Below, piece after piece: positions 48,948-56,745 of a stretch of DNA of 64,000 nucleotides (positions are counted from its first letter, which is position 1; every line of letters starts with the position of its first letter). The translations under genes and the position numbers were made by a program. The notes under the pieces are model-generated. The model was not told the origin of the DNA. It saw only the letters and a list, made by a program, of their open reading frames with translations, and made no database searches. Origin of the DNA: Marinobacter sp. LV10R510-11A (GTDB taxonomy: Bacteria; Pseudomonadota; Gammaproteobacteria; Pseudomonadales; Oleiphilaceae); assembly GCF_900215155.1 (NCBI RefSeq), contig NZ_LT907980.1, forward strand, positions 62,001-126,000, in the 5' to 3' direction.

Positions 48948-49718
48948 ACGAACGATAGAGACGCTGCGCGGTCAGCAGACCACGACAGTCCGTGGAAGAT
49001 GGCGCTGGAGGGGTACTTTCAAGAGTTTCTGGATTTATTGTTTCCGGCGATTCATGAACACGTAGATTGGTCGAAGGGTTACAGCTTTCTTGACAAAGAG
49101 CTGCAGCAGATCACGGCAGATGCCAGCAGCGGTCGGCGTTACGCCGACAAGTTGGTTAAGGTTTACGCCCGTGACGGCAGTGAAACATGGGTGCTGATTC
49201 ACGTTGAAGTGCAGGGTGAACCAGAAGAAGCCTTCGCCGAGCGCATGTACATCTATCAGTACCGACTACGGGATCGTTACGGTATCGATGTCGTGAGCTT
49301 GGCAGTGTTGGCCGACACACGTAAGGGCTTCCGGCCTACCACTTTTCACTATGAACGTTGGGGCTGTGAGCTGACGTTTACCTTCCCCACGACTAAACTG
49401 ATGGACTGGGAAGCGTGCTGGGCGGAACTGGAGGCCAGCGACAACGTGTTTGCATTGGTGGTCATGGCCCAGATCCAGGCCAAACGGGTGAAGAACGACG
49501 CCACGCGCAAAGACACCAAGGTGGCCCTGATACGACTGCTGTATGAACGGGGCTATAGTCGAGAACAGATTTTACGACTGTTTAACATTATTGATTGGAT
49601 GATCCAGTTACCAAAAAATCTGGACCCCGAATTTGCACAGGCGGTTTACGCCATACAGGAGGAAAAACACATGCCTTATGTCAACACGATTGAGCGTTTG
49701 GGTATTGAACAGCGTTAG
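48948..49718 (+). CDS. Rpn-family/DUF4351-type protein with probable lost start codon
   Basis: A ~256-aa PD-(D/E)XK protein of a second Rpn subfamily, otherwise intact. N-terminal DHDSPWKMALEGYFQEFLDL, nuclease-type core DKLVKVYARDGSETWVLIHV then EVQGEPEEAFAERMYIYQYR (D...E-V-Q), and C-terminal NTIERLGIEQR. By family comparison the protein should start MNDRDAAR, but the codon there (48948) is ACG, 5 nt after a good AGAGGAG site. The only in-frame standard start is a GTG at 48927 upstream of that ribosome site. So it is either silenced by an ATG-to-ACG change or weakly started. Confidence 0.7.
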   Translation, partial: TNDRDAARSADHDSPWKMALEGYFQEFLDLLFPAIHEHVDWSKGYSFLDKELQQITADASSGRRYADKLVKVYARDGSETWVLIHVEVQGEPEEAFAERMYIYQYRLRDRYGIDVVSLAVLADTRKGFRPTTFHYERWGCELTFTFPTTKLMDWEACWAELEASDNVFALVVMAQIQAKRVKNDATRKDTKVALIRLLYERGYSREQILRLFNIIDWMIQLPKNLDPEFAQAVYAIQEEKHMPYVNTIERLGIEQR

Positions 49719-49754
49719 CGCTGCATTCCCTTTCCATACGAAGTTTGGTGAGGG

Positions 49755-50165
49755 TTAAGCGCCTTTTTGGTTTTCGATGTATTGCTTTATAATCGAAAGC
49801 GGTGCGCCACCGCAGGTGATTACGCAGTAGCTTTTCGACCAGAAAAATGGTTTCCAGTAATAGCTATTAACGTGGTCGGCAAACTCTTTCCTGATTCTTC
49901 GAGAGGTTCCCGTTTTCAGGGCGTTCACAAAATCAGCTACGGCGTATTTGGGGGGTAGTTCCATCAAAATATGGATGTGGTCAGGCTCGCCGTTTACCTC
50001 AAAAAGCTCCCCCTCCCAAGCGCTCACACGCTCAGAAATCAGTTCAGACAGGCGAGCTAATATGCCCTCGTTAATGACCGGGTTTCGATACTTTGTCACA
50101 AGAACCAAGTGATACTTTGTGTTGTATACGCAATGGTGCTGAGCTTTCAGGGTTGTTTTAGACAT
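49755..50165 (-). CDS. tnpA: IS200/IS605-type TnpA (HUH Y1 transposase), second copy
   Basis: A 136-aa transposase. HUH motif in NGEPDHIHILMELPP, catalytic Tyr in SIIKQYIENQKGA, N-terminal HHCVYNTKYHLVLVTKYRNP. ATG 50165 is chosen over a TTG nine bases upstream. Divergent from tnpB with a 23-bp gap, the same layout as the element at 28.8-30.6 kb but a different subfamily. Intact. Confidence 0.9.
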   Translation of the reverse strand: MSKTTLKAQHHCVYNTKYHLVLVTKYRNPVINEGILARLSELISERVSAWEGELFEVNGEPDHIHILMELPPKYAVADFVNALKTGTSRRIRKEFADHVNSYYWKPFFWSKSYCVITCGGAPLSIIKQYIENQKGA

Positions 50166-50188
50166 AGGAACCAATTATATTAGGATTC

Positions 50189-51409
50189 ATGGATAAGCGC
50201 AAAACCAATTACAAGCTCTACCCCAGCCAATCGCAATCTGAGCGGTTGCTTGAGAGCTTGCGCTTACACCAACAACTTTATAATGCCGCACTACAAGAGC
50301 GTATCGACTGTTACCGAAAAACCGGAAAGTCGATCTCCTATAACGACCAACAAGCCAGTTTGACTCAGATCCGCGCCGACCATCCCGAATACAAAGCCAT
50401 TCCGGTTTACATTACCCGAATGACGCTTCGCCGCCTGGACAAAGCGTTCAAAGCATTTTTTGAGCGCGTAAAGAAAGGCCAGGCTCCGGGGTTCCCCCGC
50501 TTTCGCTCACTCAGCCGGTTTTCCAGTTTTGAGATGTGCGGTGGCAGCGGCTGGGCGTTTATTCCCGAGGCGAACGGTAAGCACGGCAGGCTTTCGATCA
50601 ACGGCATTGGCCGCATCAAGGCTCGGGGGAAGGCTCGAACTCTGGGAAAGGTCAAAACTAGCCAGGTTATCCATAAGCACGGGCAGTGGTTCTTATCAGT
50701 CACCGTCGAATGTGAGCCTGTGCGGGCCTGCAAAGGCCAGAAAGCTTGCGGGTTTGATTGGGGCGTGGAGTATTTAGGCACGGTTACGTACGAAAACGGC
50801 GAGCATTACGCGATCGAGAACCCACGTTACTACCGGGACTCCAAAGAGAGCTTGCTGCCGATGCAGCAGGCTGTATCACGCAAAAAGCGAGGTTCCAACC
50901 GGTGGAAGCGGGCCTGTAAAGTTCTGACTCAAGCCAGAGCTAAGGTTGCCCGGCAGCGCCACCACGATCACCATCAACTGAGCCACGATCTAGCGAAGGA
51001 ATACACGCTCTTTGCCACGGAAAAACTGACCATTCGGAACATGACCCGAACGGCAAAAGGCACACTCGAAAAGCCAGGGAAAATGGTCAAGCAGAAGTCC
51101 GGGTTAAACCGGGAGATACTAGACACCGCGCCGGCAAAGTTGCTGGCCATGATTCACTACAAAGTCGAAGAAACTGGTGGTGAGTTTGTCGAAATACCCA
51201 CTCGAAAAGCAAAGCCGAGTCAGCGTTGCCCTGCCTGCTGGGAGGTCGTAAAAAAGACGCTCAGCGAACGAACGCATCAGTGCGATTGCGGCTGTACCAT
51301 GCCGCGTGACGCGGCGAGCGGCCTTGTGGCTATCAAGTGGGCTTTAGGTTTGGGCGGAAACTCGCCCAATGCAGGTCACTCTGCAAAACCGCTTCTAAGT
51401 GTGGCTTAG
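50189..51409 (+). CDS. tnpB: TnpB RNA-guided nuclease with canonical zinc ribbon
   Basis: A 406-aa TnpB. RuvC residues: Asp in CGFDWGVEYLGTV, Glu in LFATEKLTIRNM, Asp in MPRDAASGLVAIKW. The zinc ribbon is present: QRCPACWEVVKKTLSERTHQ, then CDCG. The N-terminal TNYKLYPSQSQSERLLESLR is typical. It is an active-looking RNA-guided DNA nuclease that would help retain the element. Just past its stop lies a relic of the gene it may have interrupted. Confidence 0.9.
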   Translation: MDKRKTNYKLYPSQSQSERLLESLRLHQQLYNAALQERIDCYRKTGKSISYNDQQASLTQIRADHPEYKAIPVYITRMTLRRLDKAFKAFFERVKKGQAPGFPRFRSLSRFSSFEMCGGSGWAFIPEANGKHGRLSINGIGRIKARGKARTLGKVKTSQVIHKHGQWFLSVTVECEPVRACKGQKACGFDWGVEYLGTVTYENGEHYAIENPRYYRDSKESLLPMQQAVSRKKRGSNRWKRACKVLTQARAKVARQRHHDHHQLSHDLAKEYTLFATEKLTIRNMTRTAKGTLEKPGKMVKQKSGLNREILDTAPAKLLAMIHYKVEETGGEFVEIPTRKAKPSQRCPACWEVVKKTLSERTHQCDCGCTMPRDAASGLVAIKWALGLGGNSPNAGHSAKPLLSVA

Positions 51410-51411
51410 TG

Positions 51412-51606
51412 GCGGTAGTTTATGACCTGATCCAAGAGCTGGAAGAAGACGAAGGCCTGACATTTGCAGACCTTCCAAGCTTGCTTGGAAACGCTGAAAG
51501 AGAAGATACGGTTACCGTGGCTCTGCTTGCTCAGTATATGAAAGTTAATTTGGATTACTTATCGCTGAGAGAGGGAAGTGAGGATTTAGGGCCAGTTTTG
51601 GAGTGA
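51412..51606 (+). pseudogene. C-terminal fragment of an unknown protein behind tnpB
   Basis: An open 64-codon stretch (YDLIQELEEDEGLTFADLPS, REDTVTVALLAQYMKVNLDY) begins without a start codon right after the tnpB stop and ends normally. It looks like the 3' end of a gene disrupted by the IS. Family not recognised. Confidence 0.5.
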
Positions 51607-51734
51607 GCTTAATTATTGCTCTCACATTGTTGGCTTGGACACCATCGATGCCATAGCGTGTCAGAAAAAGATCGCGGCGATAATGGCGCGGGTTATCGCC
51701 TTTCAGTCAAAACAATCAGCTAAGAAGCGCCGGA

Positions 51735-52272
51735 CTTAACGCCGCTGATCAAAGCCAGTGAAACCGTGGGCCAGGTATTGAAAGTTGGTGACATCTTGAT
51801 TTACGAATCCACGGTTTACCCCGGTGCCACAGAAGAAGTGTGTGTGCCGGTTTCAGAGCGGGTCTCGGGTTTGGTGTTCAACCAAGACTTCTTTGCCGGT
51901 TACAGCCCGGAGCGCATCAACCCGGGTGACAAAGAACACCGGGTCACCCCCATCCAGAAAGTGACCGCAGGTTCTACGCCCGAGATTGCTGACATCGTAG
52001 ACCAGCTGTACGCCGATGTGATCACCGCTGATACTTTCAAAGCCAGCTCCATTCGCGTGGCGGAAGCCGCCAAGGTGATAGAGAACACCCAGCGGGATGT
52101 GAGCATCGCGCTGACGAACGAACTGGCGATGATCTTCCGTCGCATGATCATCGGCACCCCCGAATTACTGGCCGCCGTCGGCACCAAGTGGAACTTCCTG
52201 CCGTTCAAACCCGGCCTGGTGGGTGGGCACTGTATTGGGATCGATCCCTGCTACCTGACCCGCAAAGTCTAA
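51735..52272 (+). pseudogene. UDP-sugar dehydrogenase fragment 4 (5'- and 3'-truncated)
   Basis: The longest uninterrupted central piece: [80 protein letters not shown], and the catalytic-Cys motif [15 protein letters not shown]. It lacks the NAD-binding N-terminus and ends at a stop beside a truncated palindrome (52277-52287). It shows what the copies split by P4, P13 and P14 looked like before the palindromes. Substitutions in conserved places ([11 protein letters not shown] for [11 protein letters not shown]) suggest decay. Confidence 0.85.
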
Positions 52273-52276
52273 AATA

Positions 52277-52350
52277 GGGGACGGATTGGCTATTTTAGAT
52301 TTACGGTGAGAGCAGAGGTGGATGAGATTTTGTTGGGGGGCTTGAGGGGC
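52277..52350. repeat. Half palindrome plus relic of the STAND-gene 3' end
   Basis: GGGGACGGATT, the left half of a palindrome, is followed by ~45 bp (TTTACGGTGAGAGCAGAGGT...) that match the last codons of the Mrr/STAND gene at 12000-12045 (VRAEVDEMFLGA-type sequence). This is another case of a palindrome joined to a piece of a distant gene. Confidence 0.65.
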
Positions 52351-52355
52351 CCTGT

Positions 52356-52419
52356 GTGCCAACCTAAGCACGAACCAATTGATTTTTAGTTAACATAGAA
52401 ATCAGGGTGCTTGTAGGAG
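52356..52419. repeat. 63-bp dispersed repeat, copy 2
   Basis: Starts GTGCCAACCTAAGCACGAAC; ~85% identical to 33628-33690. Non-coding. Confidence 0.75.
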
Positions 52420-52663
52420 AGCGTTATGCCAAGGTCAACAACCCACGTTTTGCCCAATGCCAAGCTTGAAAAACGGAGCGTCGCTCTGAAATTCCGCGCA
52501 GTTCGTTAAAATATTTTCTCCTTGCATACGAACCCGCTTACCCTCAAGTTAAGACCTATTAAAAGGTCTTAGGGAAGGGTCATGACTAGTGTCCCGACTG
52601 GTTAATTAGCTATCCTAACCCTGCTATAATTTCGCGATACTCACGAATTATGGGGATGTTATT

Positions 52664-53487
52664 GTGGCGCGGCAACCTGCACCTTTTAATCTTACAGTCA
52701 ACGATCAACGATCAACGATCAACGATCAACGATCAACGATCAACGATCAACTGGAACTGGAGAGCTGGTTGCGAATGGGTACCATGAGCCAGAATCTGGT
52801 GCAACGAGCGCGAATTTTGTTGTCATTGAACGCTGGGCAGTCCCCGAAGGAGGTCACAGAATCGCTCGGTGTCAGTAGCCCCACGGTGTTCAAGTGGCGT
52901 AATCGCTATTCCAGGCAAGGGTTAACAGGGTTGAACGATGCCCCAAGGCCAAGACAGCCCCGGAAGCTTGATCAAAAAAAAGTCAAAGCCATTCTGAATG
53001 ACACTGTCCATAAGGTTCCGCGCGGGCTCACCCATTGGAGCCTTCGATTGATGGCAGAACATGCCGGCGTCACCCGCTGGCAAGTACAGCAGATTTGGCG
53101 GGCTGCGAAGCTGAAGCCTCACCGTCTGAAAACCTTCAAAATCAGCAACGATCCAGACTTTGCGAGAAGGTTTTTGATGTGGTTGGTCTGTATCTGAACC
53201 CGCCCGATAACGCCTTGGTTCTGTCGGTTGACAAGAAAACGCAGATCCAGGCTCTGGATCGTACTCAGCCAAAATTACAACTGAGGCCAGGACAGATTGA
53301 GCGCCACAATCACGATTACAAACGGCACGGCACCACCAGTTTGTATGCGGCCTTTAACATCCTGAACGGCGAGGTGATCGGACGGCTCACCCAACGTCAT
53401 CGAGCCAGGGAGTTTCTCGACTTTCTACGGCAAATCGACATGTTTCAAAACTCGTCAAAGGATATGGTGAGCAATTACAAGGCCTAA
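52664..53487 (+). pseudogene. IS630-type transposase pseudogene
   Basis: The first part (52664-53160) encodes the helix-turn-helix domain (LVQRARILLSLNAGQSPKEV, GVSSPTVFKWRNRYSRQGLT) and linker. One base is missing near 53164 (the frame should read FAEKVFDVVGLYL), so the DDE part (ALVLSVDKKTQIQALDRTQP, IERHNHDYKRHGTTSLYAAF) lies in another frame. The 3' half with the second Asp and the Glu is replaced after RQIDM by unrelated sequence. A 7-bp tandem repeat lies near its start. Confidence 0.85.
52698..52751 (+). repeat. Heptanucleotide tandem repeat (TCAACGA)x7
   Basis: Seven perfect TCAACGA units plus a partial TCAAC, in the N-terminal coding region of the IS630 transposase. Three units encode the 7-aa phrase NDQRSTI. 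Because 7 is not a multiple of 3, gain or loss of a unit shifts the frame; this is the type of repeat used in phase variation. Confidence 0.95.
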
Positions 53488-53717
53488 ACGGCATTACGCT
53501 TTTGGGGTATGGTCTTATCGATGGCAATGGACGAATGCTTCCGGGCAAGTGGGTAGCGCGAGTATTTTTTGCCGAAGAGCCGAGGTTAGTTTTCCCGATC
53601 ACAAAGTTGTGCGTGGGAGCGCGTGACCTCGTTGAGTCGAATGAAAGAACATTTTCGCCGTTGAATATCGCAGAGTTTTTAGATGATCCCAAAAAGTTCT
53701 TGCGGTTGGAGGCTTAG
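53450..53717 (+). pseudogene. C-terminal fragment of an unknown protein
   Basis: In a frame different from the transposase, LVKGYGEQLQGLNGITLLGY, GLIDGNGRMLPGKWVARVFF, VGARDLVESNERTFSPLNIA reads open to a stop at 53717. It starts abruptly at the IS630 break, so the 5' part is missing. Family not recognised. Confidence 0.5.
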
Positions 53718-53744
53718 AGCAACAAAGCAAATACGGTAAACGCC

Positions 53745-54683
53745 AAGCAGCTCACATGCTAGGCCAACTGGTGGCGAGTGGCTTGGTAAGGAAATGAAGC
53801 GCCGTGTAATCGGTTTTGATATCAACACCACCCGCGTACGACAGCTGCGCGACGGTGTGGATGTGACCCAGGAAGTCTCCAGCGAAGAGCTGGCGGAGGT
53901 GTCGCAGTTATCCTTCACCACGGAATTGGAAGACTTTCGTGGGCACGGTGTTCATCATCACCGTGCCCACGCCCATCGACCAGTTCAACTTTCAAGGCCA
54001 GCTCTATTCGCGTGGCCGAAGCCGCCAAGGTGATTGAAAATGCCCAGCGGGATGTGAACATCGCGCTGATGAACGAACTGGCAATGATTTTCAGGCGCAT
54101 GAACATCGACACCCACGAAGTACTGGCCGCAGCCGGCACCAAGTGGAACTTTATGCCGTTCAAACCGGGCCTGGTGGGCGGGCATTGCATTGGGGTAGAC
54201 CCGTACTATTTGACGCACAAAGCGCAAGCCATTGGCTATCACCCGGAAATCATCCTGGCCGGTCGCCGGGTGAACGATGGCATGGGGCCGTACGTCGCCG
54301 CCGAGCTGGTTAAAAAGATGATCAAAGCGGGCCACACCGTTGCCCACGCCCGGGTGTTGGTGTCGGGCCTTACCTTCAAGGAGAACTGCCCGGACTTGCG
54401 CAACACCCGCGTTATTGACGTTGTGCGGGAGCTGAAAGAGTTTGGCTGTTCGGTGGATGTGTCAGACCCTTGGGCGAGCAGTGAAGAGGCCGAACGCGAG
54501 TACGGTATTGCGCTGACCGAGACCGCGAACAGCGGGCACTACGATGCGCTGATACTGGCGGTGCCTCATCACGAGTATATGGGTAGGACGGCCGGCGATT
54601 TCCGCGCTTATTTGAAACAGGGCGGCGTTTTGTTTGACCTTAAAGGCGTGTTGCCGTTGGGCGCGGCGGATTTGAGGTTGTAA
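53745..54683 (+). pseudogene. UDP-sugar dehydrogenase fragment 5 (N-terminus joined to C-terminal half)
   Basis: The only copy with 5' sequence: [41 protein letters not shown] frameshift follows at [16 protein letters not shown], then a deletion of ~370 bp brings it to [20 protein letters not shown] and on to the natural end through [12 protein letters not shown]. The part from 54012 is almost identical to 38165-38836. NAD-binding and catalytic parts are both damaged, so no copy in this window is a functional dehydrogenase. Confidence 0.85.
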
Positions 54684-54699
54684 GGGGAGTAGTGGGGAA

Positions 54700-54768
54700 G
54701 GGGACGGATTTTAAATCCGTCCCCGGTTTAGCCATGATGAACAGGGACAGATTTGAAATCTGTCCCTG
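54700..54768. repeat. Palindrome pair (P25, P26)
   Basis: P25 54700-54724 and P26 54742-54768, the same spacing and spacer as P15/P16. The 140-bp block recurs from 38836, continuous with the dehydrogenase 3' half: one ~810-bp direct duplication 15.8 kb apart. Confidence 0.95.
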
Positions 54769-54829
54769 TTCTAGCTATCCCTAGTTTGCCCCACAACACC
54801 CAAGCCATCGCCCTTTCCTATGGTGACCT

Positions 54830-55254
54830 TACGGCAGCATAGCGCAACTTCGCGCTATGCTTGTGCTAGACCTGTCTGGATGGCGCGCTCAGGCGGCTTT
54901 GATGTCTTGACTGCTATGGCTTTGATAGGTCCACGGCAACCAGCTCTGCGGGCTTTGCCTGGCTTCGCTGGCATGGCGCTGGACGCTCCGCAGGTAAATC
55001 AGCGGATTGATTCCGGCAAAGGCGCAGGTCGCAATCACTGAGGTGATCACATCGGCGATGGCCGCACCGGCGGCGCTCTTGAAGAACATGGCGTTCTTGC
55101 GATTACGGATCGGCAGCTTGAGACCACGCTCCATGCGATTATTGTCGAGCGGTGCCCCCTCATGGCGGCAGAATGCGCTGAGTCCGTCGAAGTGCTTGTT
55201 GAAGTAGTTGACCGCCTGGCCAAAGCTGCTGTTCCACATTTGTATCAACGGCAA
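54830..55254 (-). pseudogene. IS66-type transposase relic, second family
   Basis: On the minus strand MPLIQMWNSSFGQAVNYFNK, EGAPLDNNRMERGLKLPIRN, RKNAMFFKSAAGAAIADVIT is the C-terminal DDE region of IS66 TnpC (catalytic Glu context LDNNRMERGLK). The rest of the gene is absent. A short GC-rich dyad near 54840-54862 (AGCGCAACTTCGCGCT) may be a terminal structure. It probably removed the toxin partner of the AbrB-type gene that follows. Confidence 0.8.
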
Positions 55255-55257
55255 CCC

Positions 55258-55476
55258 TCAGCGTATGACGCTTTCTAGGGATTGTTCATCGCACACATGG
55301 TCATTAACGGGGATGCCTTTGAGCAGGCCTTTGGCGGCTCCTTTGTGCATTCGGACTATCGAAATGACACCCTTCCGACTGACGAAGCTCTCGTATTCGT
55401 CGCCAGGTTGAATACCTGCGATTGAGCATTGCTCAACCGGAAGCGTGACTTGTCTTTTTTGGCTGACAACGGGCAT
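55258..55476 (-). CDS. AbrB/SpoVT-type antitoxin (toxin lost)
   Basis: A 72-aa swapped-hairpin protein: MPVVSQKRQVTLPVEQCSIA, GIQPGDEYESFVSRKGVISI. GGGGGAG precedes the ATG. The gene's 3' side runs directly into the IS66 relic, where a PIN-type toxin would be expected. Confidence 0.75.
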   Translation of the reverse strand: MPVVSQKRQVTLPVEQCSIAGIQPGDEYESFVSRKGVISIVRMHKGAAKGLLKGIPVNDHVCDEQSLESVIR

Positions 55477-55511
55477 ATGGCTCCCCCTTACGAATGACTA
55501 CGAGGCAAAAT

Positions 55512-55889
55512 TCAGAATTTAGGGCTGGGAGGGACAGCGCATCGTGCGTTAGCACGACTCGTTTTTCCTGTCTCCCTCCTTTCGTTGGTTGGGTTGGATG
55601 TGATAACCGTAGCCATCCGCTCGCTGAAATAACTGGGGTTGTCTTGAATTGTCGCGAGAACCTTGGCTGCAAGGCCTGTGGGATTACGGCGTTTGGTTTT
55701 CCAGCTTTTTATGGTAACGACACTGGTTCCCATGGCCTTTGCAAATTCGGCCTGTGAAACATGCAATGCAGCTCGTATCGCTTTCACATCGGCCACTTCG
55801 TGGCGAGTTGTTCGGGAGGCCTGAGCTTTGCCGTGCTTAATACTGATGGCTTCTTCCAGGGATGTCTGGAGTTCGTTAAAAATGCTCAT
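55512..55889 (-). CDS. XRE-type antitoxin of a RelE/HigB pair
   Basis: A 125-aa protein. The helix-turn-helix reads VKAIRAALHVSQAEFAKAMG, then TSVVTIKSWKTKRRNPTGLA, preceded by a conserved antitoxin N-terminus (LEEAISIKHGKAQASRTTRH). The last ~25 residues look like read-through into non-native sequence (RRETGKTSRANARC). It overlaps the upstream toxin remnant by 4 nt. Confidence 0.75.
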   Translation of the reverse strand: MSIFNELQTSLEEAISIKHGKAQASRTTRHEVADVKAIRAALHVSQAEFAKAMGTSVVTIKSWKTKRRNPTGLAAKVLATIQDNPSYFSERMATVITSNPTNERRETGKTSRANARCAVPPSPKF

Positions 55890-56086
55890 TTGGAAAACTC
55901 CCCTTTTAATTGATGAGTCAGCGCTTTCAATGTGATTTTCTCGGCCGGCGTCAAGCTGTCTTTAGTGCTTTTAGGATACGCTAGTATTAGATAAATGATC
56001 TCCGCGGAGGCCAGGAAATAAATGACCCTAGGGGAAAATTTTGTTACCAATTTTATCCGATGTCTTGTCTGTTCGAACTTTTCCAC
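55886..56086 (-). pseudogene. 5'-truncated RelE/HigB-type toxin
   Basis: Only the C-terminal ~45 residues of the toxin fold are recognisable: RVIYFLASAEIIYLILAYPK, STKDSLTPAEKITLKALTHQ. The N-terminal strands and helices are missing; the first ~18 residues of the open frame do not fit. Coupled to the XRE antitoxin by an ATGA overlap. Confidence 0.65.
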
Positions 56087-56263
56087 ACAAGGCTCACTTT
56101 TTTTACAGAATCGGAGGGATGTCGAGCTTTTTCTACACCGTTGGGGCAGAGGTGGTCAGACTCAAGCCAATATAAAATAGAAGTGAAAGTTTTGTTTCAA
56201 CTAGTGGCATTATACCCAGTATTCTGAAAAATTCCTTTCATTGTATGGATTTTTCCATTGTTT

Positions 56264-56332
56264 TATACTATTTGTGAAACGTTTCTTACAAAATTAAGAT
56301 GAATTGAGTATTTTCTGAAAAATATTTTTCAG
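56264..56332 (+). promoter_or_regulatory. Promoter and operators of hipBA copy 2
   Basis: A TATACT box (56264-56269) is followed by the dyad GAAACGTTTC (56276-56285) and a perfect 18-bp dyad CTGAAAAATATTTTTCAG (56315-56332) just before the GGAG ribosome site. These are good candidates for HipB-type autoregulatory binding. Confidence 0.55.
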
Positions 56333-56343
56333 TTGGAGCAGCT

Positions 56344-56745
56344 ATGGATCCTTACGCGCTATCAGACGATGCCTGGTGTAAAGAAATAGGAAGCCGGCTC
56401 GATCTGCTCCGCCAGTCACGGGGGATGAGTCGTGAGGACCTCGGCTCGGAGACGGGCGTCAGCCAACCCACCTTGCGCAAGCTTCTTGACGAAGGCGCCG
56501 GCAAGCTCCCTTATCTGGTCGCGGCTCTTCGTGCCATGGAGGCGATGGATACGCTGGAACTCTTTATTGCTCCGGAGCCGATAAACCCGGCGGTTTTATT
56601 GCGCGGAATCCGCAAAGGTCTCAGTGTTTCCGCAAGAGGTCATTCGCCGTCAGTTTATGCAAAGCAGCGGAGATTCGAGGAAGAAGAATCCTCTGAACCG
56701 ACAAAACCCCCAAAAGATGGCAGTAAGGACAAGCTCGAATGGTAG
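56344..56745 (+). CDS. hipB: HipB-like XRE antitoxin, copy 2
   Basis: A 133-aa protein with an XRE domain at residues ~12-70 (IGSRLDLLRQSRGMSREDLG, SETGVSQPTLRKLLDEGAG) and a long polar C-terminal tail (RFEEEESSEPTKPPKDGSKD). It is larger than HipB of copy 1. GGAG lies 6 nt upstream. It overlaps hipA by 7 nt. Confidence 0.8.
   Translation: MDPYALSDDAWCKEIGSRLDLLRQSRGMSREDLGSETGVSQPTLRKLLDEGAGKLPYLVAALRAMEAMDTLELFIAPEPINPAVLLRGIRKGLSVSARGHSPSVYAKQRRFEEEESSEPTKPPKDGSKDKLEW

Noticed and set aside
28814..50165. The two IS200-type TnpA proteins as mobilisers (RAYT-like) of the palindromes
   Set aside because: Attractive, but both have their own tnpB partner and neither locus is flanked by the palindromes, so a link cannot be supported from sequence alone.
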